Shown here: positions 35,956-45,453 of the stretch, piece after piece
Layout: every line of letters begins with the position of its first letter
Position numbering within the stretch: position 1 is the stretch's first letter
NCBI RefSeq assembly: GCF_022374935.2
Contig: NZ_CP092430.2
Location: forward strand, 2,108,001-2,172,000
DNA: 64,000 bases
Direction of reading: 5' to 3'
Source of the DNA: Mycolicibacter virginiensis
GTDB taxonomy: Bacteria > Actinomycetota > Actinomycetes > Mycobacteriales > Mycobacteriaceae
The notes under the pieces: generated by a model
What the model saw: the letters and a program-made list of their open reading frames with translations, nothing else
Told to the model about the DNA's origin: nothing
The model's database searches: none
Translations under genes and position numbers: made by a program

Positions 35956-38849
35956 GCGACACCGACACCGTCACCCATTCCCGCGTCGCGCGGTTCATTC
36001 ACCGCGTGCCGCTCCTGGTCGTGGTGGCGTGGCTGGCGCTCACCGTCGTCGTCAACGTCGTTGTGCCGCAGCTCGAAGAGGTCGGCAAGGCACATTCGGT
36101 GTCCTTGGCGGCCAAGGACGCCCAGTCCTACCAGGCGATCAAGAAGCAGGGCGCCAACTTCGAGCAGTTCGACTCCGACAGCATGGTGATGGTCCTGCTG
36201 GAGGGCGACGAACCGCTCGGCGAGCAGGCGCGCACCTACTACCACGGCTTGGTGGAGAAGCTGCGGGCCGACACCGAGCACGTCGAGTACGTGCAGGACT
36301 TCTGGGGTGACCGGATCACCGCCGGAGGCGCCCAGAGCATGGATGACAAGGCCGCCTACGTGCAGCTGAACCTGGTCGGCGACCAGGGCACCACCACCGG
36401 CAAGGAATCGGTGCAGTCGGTGCGCGACATCGTCGACGGCAGTTCGCCGCCGCCCGGCCTGCACGTCTATGTGACCGGTCAGGCCGCGCTGACGATGGAC
36501 ATGAACGACGCCGGCGACGAGAGCATGCTCAAGATGACGGCGATCACCTTCGTGGTGATCACGGTCATGCTGCTGCTGATCTACCGCTCGATCGCGACGG
36601 TGCTGCTGATCTTGTTCACCGTCTTCGTCGAGCTGGGAGCGGCGCGCGGGATCGTGGCCGTTCTGGGCCACTTCGAGATCATGGGGCTGTCCACGTTCGC
36701 GGTGAGCCTGTTGACTTCGCTGGCGATCGCGGCCGGTACCGACTACGCGATCTTCTTCATCGGCCGCTATCAGGAGGCCAGGGCGGCGGGCCAAGACCGC
36801 ATCACCGCGTACTTCACCACCTACCACAGTGTTTCGCATGTGGTGCTGGGCTCGGGTCTGACGATTGCCGGCGCCACGTTCTGCCTGAAGTTCACCCGGC
36901 TGCCGTACTTCGCATCCATGGGTGTGCCGTGTGCGGTCGGCATGCTGGTCGTGGTTGCCGCGGCAATGACGATCACCCCCGCGGTTCTGTTGCTGGGCAC
37001 TCGATTCGGCCTGCTGGAGTCCAAGCGGAAACTCTCGGCGCGGGGCTGGCGCCGGATCGGGACCGCGATCGTGCGGTGGCCCGGGCCGATCTTCGTGGTG
37101 ACCATGATCGTCGCCCTGATCGGGATCGGCGTGCTGCCGTCGTACTCCGTGAACTACAACGACCAGTACTACATCCCCAAGAGCCTGCCGTCGATTCAGG
37201 GCTACGAGGCGTCGTATCGACACTTCTCCAAGGCCCGGATGAACCCCGACATCGTGCTCGTCGAGACCGACCAGGACCTGCGGACGCCGGGCAACATGCT
37301 GGTACTGGATCGGATCGCGAAGAACATCTTCCGCCTCGACGGAATCGACAAGGTACAGAGCATCACTCGGCCGCTGGGGGCGCCGATCGACCACAGCTCG
37401 GTGCCGTTTCAGCTGAGCATGCAGTCGGTGCCCATCACCGAGAACCTCGACTACCTCAAGGGCCGGATGGCCGACATGCTGCACATGACCGATCAACTCG
37501 GTTCGATGATCGAGATCATGGAGCGCATGCACGCTCTGATGTCGGAGCAGGCCGGAGTCACCCACGACATGGTGGGCCACACCACCGAGATGAAGCAGGT
37601 CACCGATGAAATGCGGGACCACATGGCTGATTTCGACGACTTCTGGCGTCCGATGCGCAACTACTTCTACTGGGAGCCGCACTGCTCGGGTATCCCGATG
37701 TGCTGGTCATTGCGGTCGATCTTCGACGGGCTCGACGGTGTCGACAATCTCAGCGACAAGATGACGGCGATGCTGGGCGACCTGGAGCACATGGACACCC
37801 TGATGCCGCAGATGGTGTCGCAGCTGCCGCCGATGATCGCCATTTCCAAGGACATCCGCGAAACGATGCTGACGATGTACAGCACTTTCAACGGGATGAT
37901 CAACCAGATGGCGCGGATGACCGACACCGCGACCGTCATGGGGCAGGCCTTCGACGCGGCGAAGAACGACGACTTCTTCTATCTGCCGCCGGAAGCCTTC
38001 GACAACGCCGACTTCCAGAAGGGCCTCAAGTTGATGGTCTCGCCGGACGGGAAGTCCGCGCAGATCATCGTCACCCACGAGGGCGACCCGGCCGGCAACG
38101 CGGCGCTTTCCAAGACCGAGGAGGAGCTGACCGCGGCCAAGGCGGCGATCAAGGGCACTCCGCTGCAGGGAGCCCGGGTCTACATCGGCGGCACGGCGCC
38201 GACCTATCACGACATCGGCGAGTTCTTGCGATACGACATGATGCTGGCGGTGATGGCATCGCTGTGCCTGATCATGATCATCATGCTGGTGCTGACCCGC
38301 AGCCTCGTCGCGGCCGCGGTGATCGTCGGAACGATCGCAGTCTCCCTGGGCTCGTCGTTCGGGCTGTCGGTCCTGATCTGGCAACACATCCTCGGCCTGC
38401 AGCTGCACTGGTTCGTGCTGCCGTTCACCGTGATCATCCTGTTGGCGGTGGGATCGGACTACAACCTGCTACTGGTGTCCCGCTTCAAGGAAGAACTCGG
38501 CGCCGGGATGAATACCGCGATCATCCGCGGCGTCGGGGGATCGGGCAGCGTGGCCACCCAGGCGGGTCTGGTGTTCGCGTTCACCATGGGCGCAATGATC
38601 AGCAGTGACCTGGTCTCGATCGGACAGTCCGGGACCGCGATCTGCCTGGGCCTGCTGTTCGACACCTTCATCATCCGGGCGTTCATGACGCCGTCGATCG
38701 CGGCGCTGCTGGGCCGCTGGTTCTGGTGGCCGATCAAGGTGCTGCCCACCTCGTCGCTCACCCGCAATCGGCCGGCCGTGACCGGCCGCGGGGCCGGCCC
38801 CGCGGCCGACGACCCGGCGACTACCGAGATCCCGGTGGTGACCCCCTAA
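35952..38849 (+). CDS. MmpL-family RND transporter (MmpL4/5-like)
   Basis: The 965-residue RND protein has 12 predicted membrane segments and two periplasmic domains. The proton-relay Asp-Tyr pairs are visible in AAGTDYAIFFIGRYQEAR (about 263) and AVGSDYNLLLVSRFKEEL (about 836). The second periplasmic domain holds a Met-rich helical insert (about 500-660, for example MADMLHMTDQLGSMIEIMER) with two cysteines, matching the coiled-coil of MmpL4/5. Substrates in that clade are siderophores and lipophilic drugs. It forms a unit with MmpS and a TetR regulator. The cargo here is unknown. Confidence 0.93.
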   Translation: MSDTDTVTHSRVARFIHRVPLLVVVAWLALTVVVNVVVPQLEEVGKAHSVSLAAKDAQSYQAIKKQGANFEQFDSDSMVMVLLEGDEPLGEQARTYYHGLVEKLRADTEHVEYVQDFWGDRITAGGAQSMDDKAAYVQLNLVGDQGTTTGKESVQSVRDIVDGSSPPPGLHVYVTGQAALTMDMNDAGDESMLKMTAITFVVITVMLLLIYRSIATVLLILFTVFVELGAARGIVAVLGHFEIMGLSTFAVSLLTSLAIAAGTDYAIFFIGRYQEARAAGQDRITAYFTTYHSVSHVVLGSGLTIAGATFCLKFTRLPYFASMGVPCAVGMLVVVAAAMTITPAVLLLGTRFGLLESKRKLSARGWRRIGTAIVRWPGPIFVVTMIVALIGIGVLPSYSVNYNDQYYIPKSLPSIQGYEASYRHFSKARMNPDIVLVETDQDLRTPGNMLVLDRIAKNIFRLDGIDKVQSITRPLGAPIDHSSVPFQLSMQSVPITENLDYLKGRMADMLHMTDQLGSMIEIMERMHALMSEQAGVTHDMVGHTTEMKQVTDEMRDHMADFDDFWRPMRNYFYWEPHCSGIPMCWSLRSIFDGLDGVDNLSDKMTAMLGDLEHMDTLMPQMVSQLPPMIAISKDIRETMLTMYSTFNGMINQMARMTDTATVMGQAFDAAKNDDFFYLPPEAFDNADFQKGLKLMVSPDGKSAQIIVTHEGDPAGNAALSKTEEELTAAKAAIKGTPLQGARVYIGGTAPTYHDIGEFLRYDMMLAVMASLCLIMIIMLVLTRSLVAAAVIVGTIAVSLGSSFGLSVLIWQHILGLQLHWFVLPFTVIILLAVGSDYNLLLVSRFKEELGAGMNTAIIRGVGGSGSVATQAGLVFAFTMGAMISSDLVSIGQSGTAICLGLLFDTFIIRAFMTPSIAALLGRWFWWPIKVLPTSSLTRNRPAVTGRGAGPAADDPATTEIPVVTP

Positions 38850-39360
38850 GCCCGTCGCTGACCGGCCAGGTCACCGGCATGCCCTGGCCGGCCAGCCATC
38901 GGTGCAGGTCGTAGCCGTGGCGGGCCAGGCCGTCGACGGCGGCCACCGCGCGTAGCACCGCGTGTTCGGCGTCGTGCTGACTCAGCAGGCCCTCGGCGAC
39001 GGCGGCCATCAGCTCGTCGGTGTCGGCGAGCTCGACGCCGGATGCGGTGCGGACCACCAGATCCAGGTAGTGGTCCCGGGAGTGCCAGCGTTCCGGTCCG
39101 GCGGTGTACTCGCCGACGTCGAGGTAGAAGTCCTGGTCGCGTTCATAACCGGGGCTGAAATGGAAGACGGTCGCACGCAGACCCAGCGACGGCAGCAGCC
39201 AGGACTCCAGGTAGTGGAATTGGGCCCGGCCCGGGGTGGGGCGGGCCAGGTAGAGGCCCCACGGGTGCACCGTGTAGACGTCGACGGCGCGCACCACCCC
39301 TTTCGGGTCGGTGTTGGTGTAGCCGCGCAGGTCGAAGGTCTCTTCCTTGGGTGGATGCAC
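38821..39360 (-). CDS. DUF402 family protein
   Basis: The protein contains [60 protein letters not shown] and [13 protein letters not shown], the conserved Tyr/Asp/His pattern of DUF402. Members studied elsewhere include nucleoside-diphosphate phosphatases and RNA-end-associated proteins. I start it at GTG 39360 ([16 protein letters not shown]), giving 179 residues; the frame continues upstream as probable noise. Its end overlaps mmpL by 29 bp. It fills the Rv1632c position before uvrB. Confidence 0.82.
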   Translation of the reverse strand: MHPPKEETFDLRGYTNTDPKGVVRAVDVYTVHPWGLYLARPTPGRAQFHYLESWLLPSLGLRATVFHFSPGYERDQDFYLDVGEYTAGPERWHSRDHYLDLVVRTASGVELADTDELMAAVAEGLLSQHDAEHAVLRAVAAVDGLARHGYDLHRWLAGQGMPVTWPVSDGLRGSPPGSR

Positions 39361-39450
39361 CGCTGGCCGCCTCTCGCAGTCGGAGGCCCAGCCTATTGCC
39401 CGGCTCCTCCTCATCGCGCTGGCGCGCTCTGCATTGTCGCCGGGCGGGCC

Positions 39451-39456
39451 TACTCT
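39451..39456 (+). promoter_or_regulatory. -10 box of leaderless uvrB
   Basis: TACTCT lies 7 nt before the GTG at 39464; no ribosome site precedes the start, so uvrB mRNA is probably leaderless. Confidence 0.5.
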
Positions 39457-39463
39457 GGCTTTC

Positions 39464-41644
39464 GTGGCCTTCGCAACCGAACACCCTATCGTCGCGCATT
39501 CGGAGTACCGGCCCGCCGCAGACGCCGTGGAAGGCATCGTCCGCGCCGGCGGCCGGTTCGATGTCGTCAGCGAGTTCCAGCCGGCCGGTGACCAGCCGGC
39601 CGCCATTGCCGACCTGGAACGTCGTATCACCTCGGGGGAGAAGGACGTGGTGCTGCTGGGCGCCACCGGCACCGGCAAATCGGCCACCGCGGCCTGGCTG
39701 ATCGAGCGGCTGCAGCGTCCCACCCTGCTGATGGCGCCCAACAAGACGCTGGCTGCGCAGCTCGCTAACGAGCTACGAGAGATGTTGCCGCACAACGCTG
39801 TCGAGTACTTCGTCTCGTACTACGACTACTACCAGCCGGAGGCCTATATCGCGCAGACCGACACCTACATCGAGAAGGACAGCTCGATCAACGACGACGT
39901 CGAGCGGCTGCGCCACTCGGCGACCTCCAGCCTGCTGTCCCGGCGTGACGTGGTGGTGGTCGCCTCGGTGTCCTGCATCTACGGCCTGGGCACCCCGCAG
40001 TCCTACCTGGACCGCTCGGTGGAGCTGCAGGTCGGTGCGGAGGTGCCGCGCGACGGCCTGCTGCGGCTGCTGGTCGACGTGCAGTACACCCGCAACGACA
40101 TGGCGTTCACCCGGGGCTCCTTTCGGGTGCGCGGCGACACCGTCGAGATCATCCCCTCCTACGAGGAGCTGGCGGTCCGCATCGAGTACTTCGGCGACGA
40201 GATCGAGGCGCTGTACTACCTGCATCCGCTCACCGGAGACGTGGTGCGCAAGGTCGATTCGCTGCGCATCTTCCCGGCCACCCACTACGTCGCCGGCCCG
40301 GAACGGATGTCGCAGGCCATCTCCACCATCGAGGAGGAGCTGGCCGGCCGGCTCGAAGAACTGGAGAACCACGGCAAACTGCTGGAGGCCCAGCGGCTGC
40401 GGATGCGCACCAACTACGACATCGAGATGATGCGCCAGGTCGGCTTCTGTTCGGGCATCGAGAACTATTCGCGCCACATCGACGGTCGCGGCGCCGGCAC
40501 GCCCCCGGCCACCCTGCTCGATTACTTCCCCGAGGACTTCCTGCTCATCATCGACGAGTCGCACGTCACCGTGCCGCAGATCGGCGGCATGTACGAGGGC
40601 GACATGTCGCGCAAGCGCAACCTGGTGGAGTTCGGGTTCCGGTTACCGTCGGCGTGCGACAACCGGCCGCTGACCTGGGAGGAGTTCGCCGACCGGATCG
40701 GCCAGACGGTCTACATGTCGGCCACCCCGGGCCCCTATGAGCTCAGCCAGGCCGGCGGCGAGTTCGTCGAGCAGGTGATCCGCCCGACGGGCCTGGTGGA
40801 CCCCAAGGTCGTGGTGAAACCGACCAAGGGCCAGATCGACGACCTGATCGCCGAGATCCGGCAGCGCACCGAGGCCGACGAGCGGGTGCTGGTCACCACG
40901 CTCACCAAGAAGATGGCCGAAGACCTCACCGATTACCTGCTGGAGATGGGGATCCGGGTGCGCTACCTGCACTCCGAGGTCGACACGCTGCGCCGGGTGG
41001 AGCTGCTGCGGCAGCTGCGGCTCGGCGACTACGACGTGCTGATCGGCATCAACCTGCTCCGCGAGGGGCTGGACCTGCCGGAGGTTTCGCTGGTGTCGAT
41101 CCTCGACGCCGACAAGGAGGGCTTCCTGCGCTCCACCCGCAGCCTGATCCAGACCATCGGCCGCGCCGCCCGCAACGTCTCCGGCGAAGTGCACATGTAC
41201 GCCGACAAGATCACCGACTCGATGCGGGAGGCCATCGACGAGACCGAGCGTCGCCGGGCCAAGCAGGTCGCCTACAACGAGGCCAACGGCATCGACCCCC
41301 AGCCGCTGCGCAAGAAGATCGCCGACATCCTCGACCAGGTGTACCGGGAGGTGGAGGACACCGAGTCCATCGAGATCGCCGGGTCGGGCCGCAACTCCTC
41401 ACGCGGGCGGCGCGCCCAGGGCGAGCCCGGCCGGGCCGGCCAATACGTTTCTGCCGGGGTCTTCGAAGGCCGCGACACCAGCAACATGCCACGGGCCGAA
41501 CTGGCCGATCTGGTCAAGGACCTCACCGAGCAGATGATGAACGCGGCGCGTGATCTGCAGTTCGAGTTGGCGGCCCGGATCCGCGACGAGATCGCCGACC
41601 TCAAGAAGGAACTGCGGGGGATGGACGCGGCCGGCATCAAGTGA
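39464..41644 (+). CDS. uvrB: Excinuclease ABC subunit B
   Basis: UvrB verifies damage and loads UvrC in nucleotide excision repair. The 726-residue protein has Walker [17 protein letters not shown] near residue 63, the damage-probing hairpin [20 protein letters not shown] near 115, DEAD-like LLIIDESHV near 363, helicase motif [12 protein letters not shown], and a C-terminal UVR domain that binds UvrA/UvrC. GTG 39464 ([17 protein letters not shown]) is set by conservation and the -10 box; M. tuberculosis has also been annotated with a shorter start. Confidence 0.97.
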   Translation: MAFATEHPIVAHSEYRPAADAVEGIVRAGGRFDVVSEFQPAGDQPAAIADLERRITSGEKDVVLLGATGTGKSATAAWLIERLQRPTLLMAPNKTLAAQLANELREMLPHNAVEYFVSYYDYYQPEAYIAQTDTYIEKDSSINDDVERLRHSATSSLLSRRDVVVVASVSCIYGLGTPQSYLDRSVELQVGAEVPRDGLLRLLVDVQYTRNDMAFTRGSFRVRGDTVEIIPSYEELAVRIEYFGDEIEALYYLHPLTGDVVRKVDSLRIFPATHYVAGPERMSQAISTIEEELAGRLEELENHGKLLEAQRLRMRTNYDIEMMRQVGFCSGIENYSRHIDGRGAGTPPATLLDYFPEDFLLIIDESHVTVPQIGGMYEGDMSRKRNLVEFGFRLPSACDNRPLTWEEFADRIGQTVYMSATPGPYELSQAGGEFVEQVIRPTGLVDPKVVVKPTKGQIDDLIAEIRQRTEADERVLVTTLTKKMAEDLTDYLLEMGIRVRYLHSEVDTLRRVELLRQLRLGDYDVLIGINLLREGLDLPEVSLVSILDADKEGFLRSTRSLIQTIGRAARNVSGEVHMYADKITDSMREAIDETERRRAKQVAYNEANGIDPQPLRKKIADILDQVYREVEDTESIEIAGSGRNSSRGRRAQGEPGRAGQYVSAGVFEGRDTSNMPRAELADLVKDLTEQMMNAARDLQFELAARIRDEIADLKKELRGMDAAGIK

Positions 41645-41703
41645 CGCGCCAGGCGGGCGATCCATTTTCGCGTGTGATGGTGATCCGTGATTGACTGCAA
41701 GCG

Positions 41704-43143
41704 GTGGTGGAACTGACTGAAACAGTGGTGCATGACTCCGCTGTAAGCGCTGGCAGCTGGCGTGAGCTGCTCGGTAGGCGCTATCTAGGCACCGCGGCCG
41801 TGCTGGCCGGCGGTGTGGCGCTGTACGCCACCAACGAGTTCCTGACGATCAGCCTGCTGCCGAACACGATCAAGGACATCGGCGGTGAGCGGTTCTACGC
41901 CTGGGTGACCACCCTGTACCTGGTCGGATCGGTGATCGCCGCAGCCGCGGCCAACGCGGTGCTGGTCCGAGTGGGTTCCCGCTCGGCCTACCTGCTGGGC
42001 CTGCTGTCGTTCGGCCTGGGCACAGTGCTCTGTGCGCTGGCGCCCCAGATGGAGGTCCTGCTGGTCGGTCGCACCCTGCAGGGCATGGGCGGCGGCCTGT
42101 TGGCCGGGCTGGGGTGGGCGCTGATCAACGCCGTCCTGCCCAGCTGGCTGTGGACCCGGGCCTCGGGGCTGGTGTCCGCCATGTGGGGTGTCGGCACCCT
42201 GGTCGGGCCGGCGGCCGGCGGCCTCTTCGCCCAGTTCGGCATCTGGCGGTGGGCGTTCGGCCTCATGGCGATACTGACGGTCGCGATGGGCGTGGCGGTC
42301 AGTGTGGTGCTGCCGGCCGGGAGTACCGGGCACCGCGGCGAGTCGGTGAAGTTCCCGGTGCGGTCGCTGCTGTTGCTGGGCGGCGCCGCGTTGGCGGTCA
42401 GTGTCGCGCAGTTGCCGCGCAGCCTGATCGGTGCGATGGGGCTGTTGCTGGTCGGTGGGGCCCTGCTGGTCGTGTTTCTGGTGGTGGACCGGCGTTCGTC
42501 GTCGGCGGTACTGCCGTCCAGCGCGTTCCAGCCTGGCCGGGAGAAGTGGATCTACCTGACGTTGGGCCTGCTGATGGCCACCACGAAAGCCAACCTGTAC
42601 ATCCCGCTGCTCGGGCAGCGGCTGGCCCACCTGCCGCCGGTGATGGCCGGCTTCCTGGGCGCCGCGCTGTCGACCGGTTGGACGTTCAGCGAGATCGCCA
42701 GCGCGTCGGTGAGCAAGGTGCGGGTGGTCATCGGCCTGGTGATCAGCGCGCCGCTGGTGATGTCGGGGGGTTTGGCGGTGGTCGCGTTCGCCCGGATGAG
42801 CCATTACAACCCGACCGCGGTCGGCGCGATCTGGGCGCTGGCACTGCTGGTCGTGGGCATCGGCGTCGGCGCCGGCTGGCCGCACCTGTCGGCGTGGGCG
42901 ATGAGCTGCGTCGACGACCCGGCCGAGGGTGGAACCGCCGCCGCCGCCGTCAACACCGTCACGCTGATCGGCGGGGCGTTCGGCGCGGGCATCGCCGGCC
43001 TGGTGGTCAACACCGCGATGAGCGCCGGCCAGCCCGCGGCACGCTGGCTGTTCGCGATCTTCGCCGTGCTCGCCGCAATGGGATTCGTGGTCGCTTATCG
43101 GGCCAGCCGGGGTGCCGGCGAACTCGTCGGAGGCACCGCCTGA
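41704..43143 (+). CDS. MFS transporter, Rv1634-like
   Basis: The 479-residue protein has about 14 membrane segments of the drug:H+ antiporter type. Motif A-like RVGSRSAYLLGLLSFGLGTV lies near 90, the conserved GRTLQGMGGGLLAGLGWALI near 120, and motif C GVGTLVGPAAGGLFA near 155. Rv1634, at the same position after uvrB, has been linked to drug efflux. Two adjacent GTG codons make the start uncertain by one residue. Its 3' end overlaps the convergent arsenic gene by 49 bp. Confidence 0.87.
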   Translation: MVELTETVVHDSAVSAGSWRELLGRRYLGTAAVLAGGVALYATNEFLTISLLPNTIKDIGGERFYAWVTTLYLVGSVIAAAAANAVLVRVGSRSAYLLGLLSFGLGTVLCALAPQMEVLLVGRTLQGMGGGLLAGLGWALINAVLPSWLWTRASGLVSAMWGVGTLVGPAAGGLFAQFGIWRWAFGLMAILTVAMGVAVSVVLPAGSTGHRGESVKFPVRSLLLLGGAALAVSVAQLPRSLIGAMGLLLVGGALLVVFLVVDRRSSSAVLPSSAFQPGREKWIYLTLGLLMATTKANLYIPLLGQRLAHLPPVMAGFLGAALSTGWTFSEIASASVSKVRVVIGLVISAPLVMSGGLAVVAFARMSHYNPTAVGAIWALALLVVGIGVGAGWPHLSAWAMSCVDDPAEGGTAAAAVNTVTLIGGAFGAGIAGLVVNTAMSAGQPAARWLFAIFAVLAAMGFVVAYRASRGAGELVGGTA

Positions 43144-44597
43144 CGCGGTGCGCCACCTGGCAAGAGTTCGGCGATGAGCGCGGTGACATGGTTGGTTATG
43201 TCGTCACGGATGGCGCGGACGGCGTCGAGGGGCTGATCGGCCGGATCATCGAGTTTCCAGTCGCGGTAGGACACGCCCGGGAAGTGGGGACAGGTGTCGC
43301 CGCAGCCCATGGTGATGACGACGTCGCTGGACGCGACGGCGTCTGCGGTGAGGACCTTGGGTGTGCTGGCGGTGAGGTCGATGCCGATTTCGGCCATGGC
43401 AGCAACGGCGCGGGGGTTGATCTGGGCGGCGGGTTGAGTGCCGGCCGAGCGCACCTCAACGCGGTCACCGGCAAGGTGGTGCAGCAGTGCTGCGGCCATC
43501 TGCGACCGGCCGGCGTTGTGCACGCAGACGAACAGCACACTCGGTTTGGTGGGTGCGGTGAAGCGGTTCCGAAGAGCCAGCGACGCATAGACCAGACCCA
43601 CCAGGACCGGCACTTCGATCAGCGGCCCGACCACCCCGGCCAGGGCCTGCCCGCTGGCGGCGCCCCAGGTGGCGATCGCCACGGCGATCGCGAGTTCGAA
43701 ATTGTTGCCGGCGGCGGTGAACGCCAAGGTGGTGGTGCGTGCATAGCCCAGGCCGAGCGCGGCCCCGACTACGTAGCCGCCGCCCCACATGATCGCGAAG
43801 TAGGCCAGCAGTGGAATCGCGATACGGACCACGTCAACGGGCTGGTGAGTGATCTGATCGCCTTGCAGTGCGAAGAGGATGACGATCGTGAAGAGCAGCC
43901 CGTACAGCGCCCAAGGCCCGATTCGCGGCAGAAACCGGCTCTCATACCAGCTACGACCCTTGGTGCGTTCGGCTACCCGGCGGCTCAGGTAGCCGGCGGC
44001 CAGCGGGATGCCCAGGAAGATGGTCACAGACTTGGCGATCTGCCAGGTAGAGACCTGGATGCTCGTTTGGGGCAGTCCGAGCCAGCCGGGGAGCACGGCC
44101 AGGTAGAACCAGCCCAGCACGGCGAACATGACGACTTGGAAGATCGAGTTGAGCGCAACGAGGACGGCGGCGGCTTCGCGGTCCCCGCAGGCTAGGTCGT
44201 TCCAGATGATCACCATGGCGATGCAGCGGGCCAACCCGACCACGATGAGCCCGGTGCGGTATTCGGGCAGATCGGCCAGCAGCAGCCACGCCAGGGCGAA
44301 CATCACCGCCGGACCGAGGACCCAGTTGAGCAGCAGCGAGCTGAGCAGCAGGCGACGATCAGAGGTGACGGTGTCGAGCCGGTCATAGCGGACCTTAGCC
44401 AGCACCGGATACATCATGATCAGCAGTCCGGCGGCGATCGGTAGTGAGATCCCGTCGATCTGCACCGCACTGAGACCGTCACCCAGACCCGGGATCATCC
44501 GTCCCAGGGTCAGGCCGGCGGCCATGGCCAGGCCTATCCAGACCGGCAGGAGTCGGTCCAGGGTGGACAGTCTTGTAGATGTTGCGCCGTCGCCCAT
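43095..44597 (-). CDS. Acr3-type arsenite transporter fused to arsenate reductase (ArsB-ArsC fusion)
   Basis: Residues 1-350 form an Acr3 arsenite efflux pump of about ten helices, with NWVLGPAVMFALAWLLLADL and the helix GLARCIAMVIIWNDLACGDR. Residues 360-500 are a thioredoxin-coupled arsenate reductase of the tyrosine-phosphatase type, with the catalytic loop VCVHNAGRSQMAA (CX5R, near 358) and further cysteines in TMGCGDTCPHFPG. The fusion reduces arsenate and exports arsenite from one polypeptide; M. tuberculosis Rv2643 has the same design. The start overlaps the upstream gene stop (TGATG). Confidence 0.94.
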   Translation of the reverse strand: MGDGATSTRLSTLDRLLPVWIGLAMAAGLTLGRMIPGLGDGLSAVQIDGISLPIAAGLLIMMYPVLAKVRYDRLDTVTSDRRLLLSSLLLNWVLGPAVMFALAWLLLADLPEYRTGLIVVGLARCIAMVIIWNDLACGDREAAAVLVALNSIFQVVMFAVLGWFYLAVLPGWLGLPQTSIQVSTWQIAKSVTIFLGIPLAAGYLSRRVAERTKGRSWYESRFLPRIGPWALYGLLFTIVILFALQGDQITHQPVDVVRIAIPLLAYFAIMWGGGYVVGAALGLGYARTTTLAFTAAGNNFELAIAVAIATWGAASGQALAGVVGPLIEVPVLVGLVYASLALRNRFTAPTKPSVLFVCVHNAGRSQMAAALLHHLAGDRVEVRSAGTQPAAQINPRAVAAMAEIGIDLTASTPKVLTADAVASSDVVITMGCGDTCPHFPGVSYRDWKLDDPADQPLDAVRAIRDDITNHVTALIAELLPGGAPRQAVPPTSSPAPRLAR

Positions 44598-44992
44598 CAG
44601 CAGCACTCTGCCGGCGCTGCGGCGGACTCGGTATCGCCGAGCTTGGTGTAGACCTCCCAGCGTTCTTCGTCGGGGCCGCTGACCCAGACCTTGTCCTGGG
44701 TGGCGTAGCAGCAGGTGGTGCCCAGTTCCTCGTCGGTCAACAGGCCCGCTTTGCCGAGCCGGGCGATCTCGGAGTGGACGATCTCGCTCGAGGCCACCTC
44801 GACGCCGAGGTGGTTCAGCGTCCCGCCGTGGCCCGGGTTCTCCAGCAGTACCAGCTTCAGCGGCGGGTCGGCGATCGCGAAATTGGCGTAGCCGGGCTTG
44901 ACCTTGGCCGGCTCGGTGGCGAACAGCGTGGAATAGAACGCGATTGCGGCGTCGAGGTCATCGACGTTGAGCGCGAGTTGGATGCGGGACAT
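44597..44992 (-). CDS. arsI: ArsI/CadI-family VOC protein
   Basis: The 131-residue protein has the vicinal-oxygen-chelate fold: MSRIQLALNVDDLDAAIAFY, NHLGVEVASSEIV, then LGTTCCYATQDKVWVSGPDE and RWEVYTKLGD. The paired cysteines in TTCC bind the trivalent arsenical in ArsI C-As lyases, which demethylate organoarsenicals. The same pair occurs in mycobacterial CadI (Rv2641). ATG 44992 is chosen because GGAGG precedes it by 8 nt. It is co-translated with the Acr3-ArsC fusion, favouring an arsenic role. Confidence 0.87.
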   Translation of the reverse strand: MSRIQLALNVDDLDAAIAFYSTLFATEPAKVKPGYANFAIADPPLKLVLLENPGHGGTLNHLGVEVASSEIVHSEIARLGKAGLLTDEELGTTCCYATQDKVWVSGPDEERWEVYTKLGDTESAAAPAECC

Positions 44993-45013
44993 GGCAGTCA
45001 CCTCCAGCTGTGA

Positions 45014-45069
45014 GACATATGTCGAACTAACGATCTGGCGTCAGCATGCCCACCTTTTCGATATATGTC
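45014..45069. promoter_or_regulatory. Likely ArsR operator region
   Basis: GACATATGTC (45014-45023) is a perfect palindrome and ATATGTC recurs at 45063-45069, on either side of the divergent arsI and arsR promoters. The block is AT-rich compared with its surroundings. ArsR dimers commonly bind such sites and leave when arsenite binds. Confidence 0.6.
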
Positions 45070-45093
45070 AATGAAATGTGTCAGGATGGATCC

Positions 45094-45453
45094 ATGCCGA
45101 AAGCGTTGCCGGTGATCGACACGACCGCGCCGGTGTGTTGCGCCCCGGTGGCCTCCGGGCCCATGAATGACGCCGACGCATTGCAGATCGCGTTGCGACT
45201 CAAAGCGCTGGCGGATCCGGTGCGGGTCAAGATCGTGTCGCATCTGTTCAGCTCGACCGCCGGAGAGGAGAATTCCGGCGACCTGGCCGCGGTCCTGGGC
45301 TTGAGCGAATCCACCGTCAGCCACCACCTGAGCCAGCTGCGCAAGGCCGGTTTGGTGGTGTCGGATCGGCGGGGGATGAACATGTTCCACCGGGTGCGTC
45401 CGGATGCCTTGCAAGCCTTGTGCGCGGCACTGGATCCCAACTGCTGTACCTAG
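45094..45453 (+). CDS. arsR: ArsR-family arsenite-responsive repressor
   Basis: The 119-residue winged-helix protein has the recognition helix ESTVSHHLSQLRKAGLVV. Paired Cys15-Cys16 in TAPVCCAPVA sit where Corynebacterium ArsR binds arsenite, rather than in the usual recognition helix; another pair, NCC, ends the protein. ATG 45094 is set by GGATGGA upstream and by homology. It diverges from arsI and the Acr3-ArsC gene, its likely targets. Its end overlaps the convergent mannosyltransferase by 4 bp. Confidence 0.92.
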   Translation: MPKALPVIDTTAPVCCAPVASGPMNDADALQIALRLKALADPVRVKIVSHLFSSTAGEENSGDLAAVLGLSESTVSHHLSQLRKAGLVVSDRRGMNMFHRVRPDALQALCAALDPNCCT

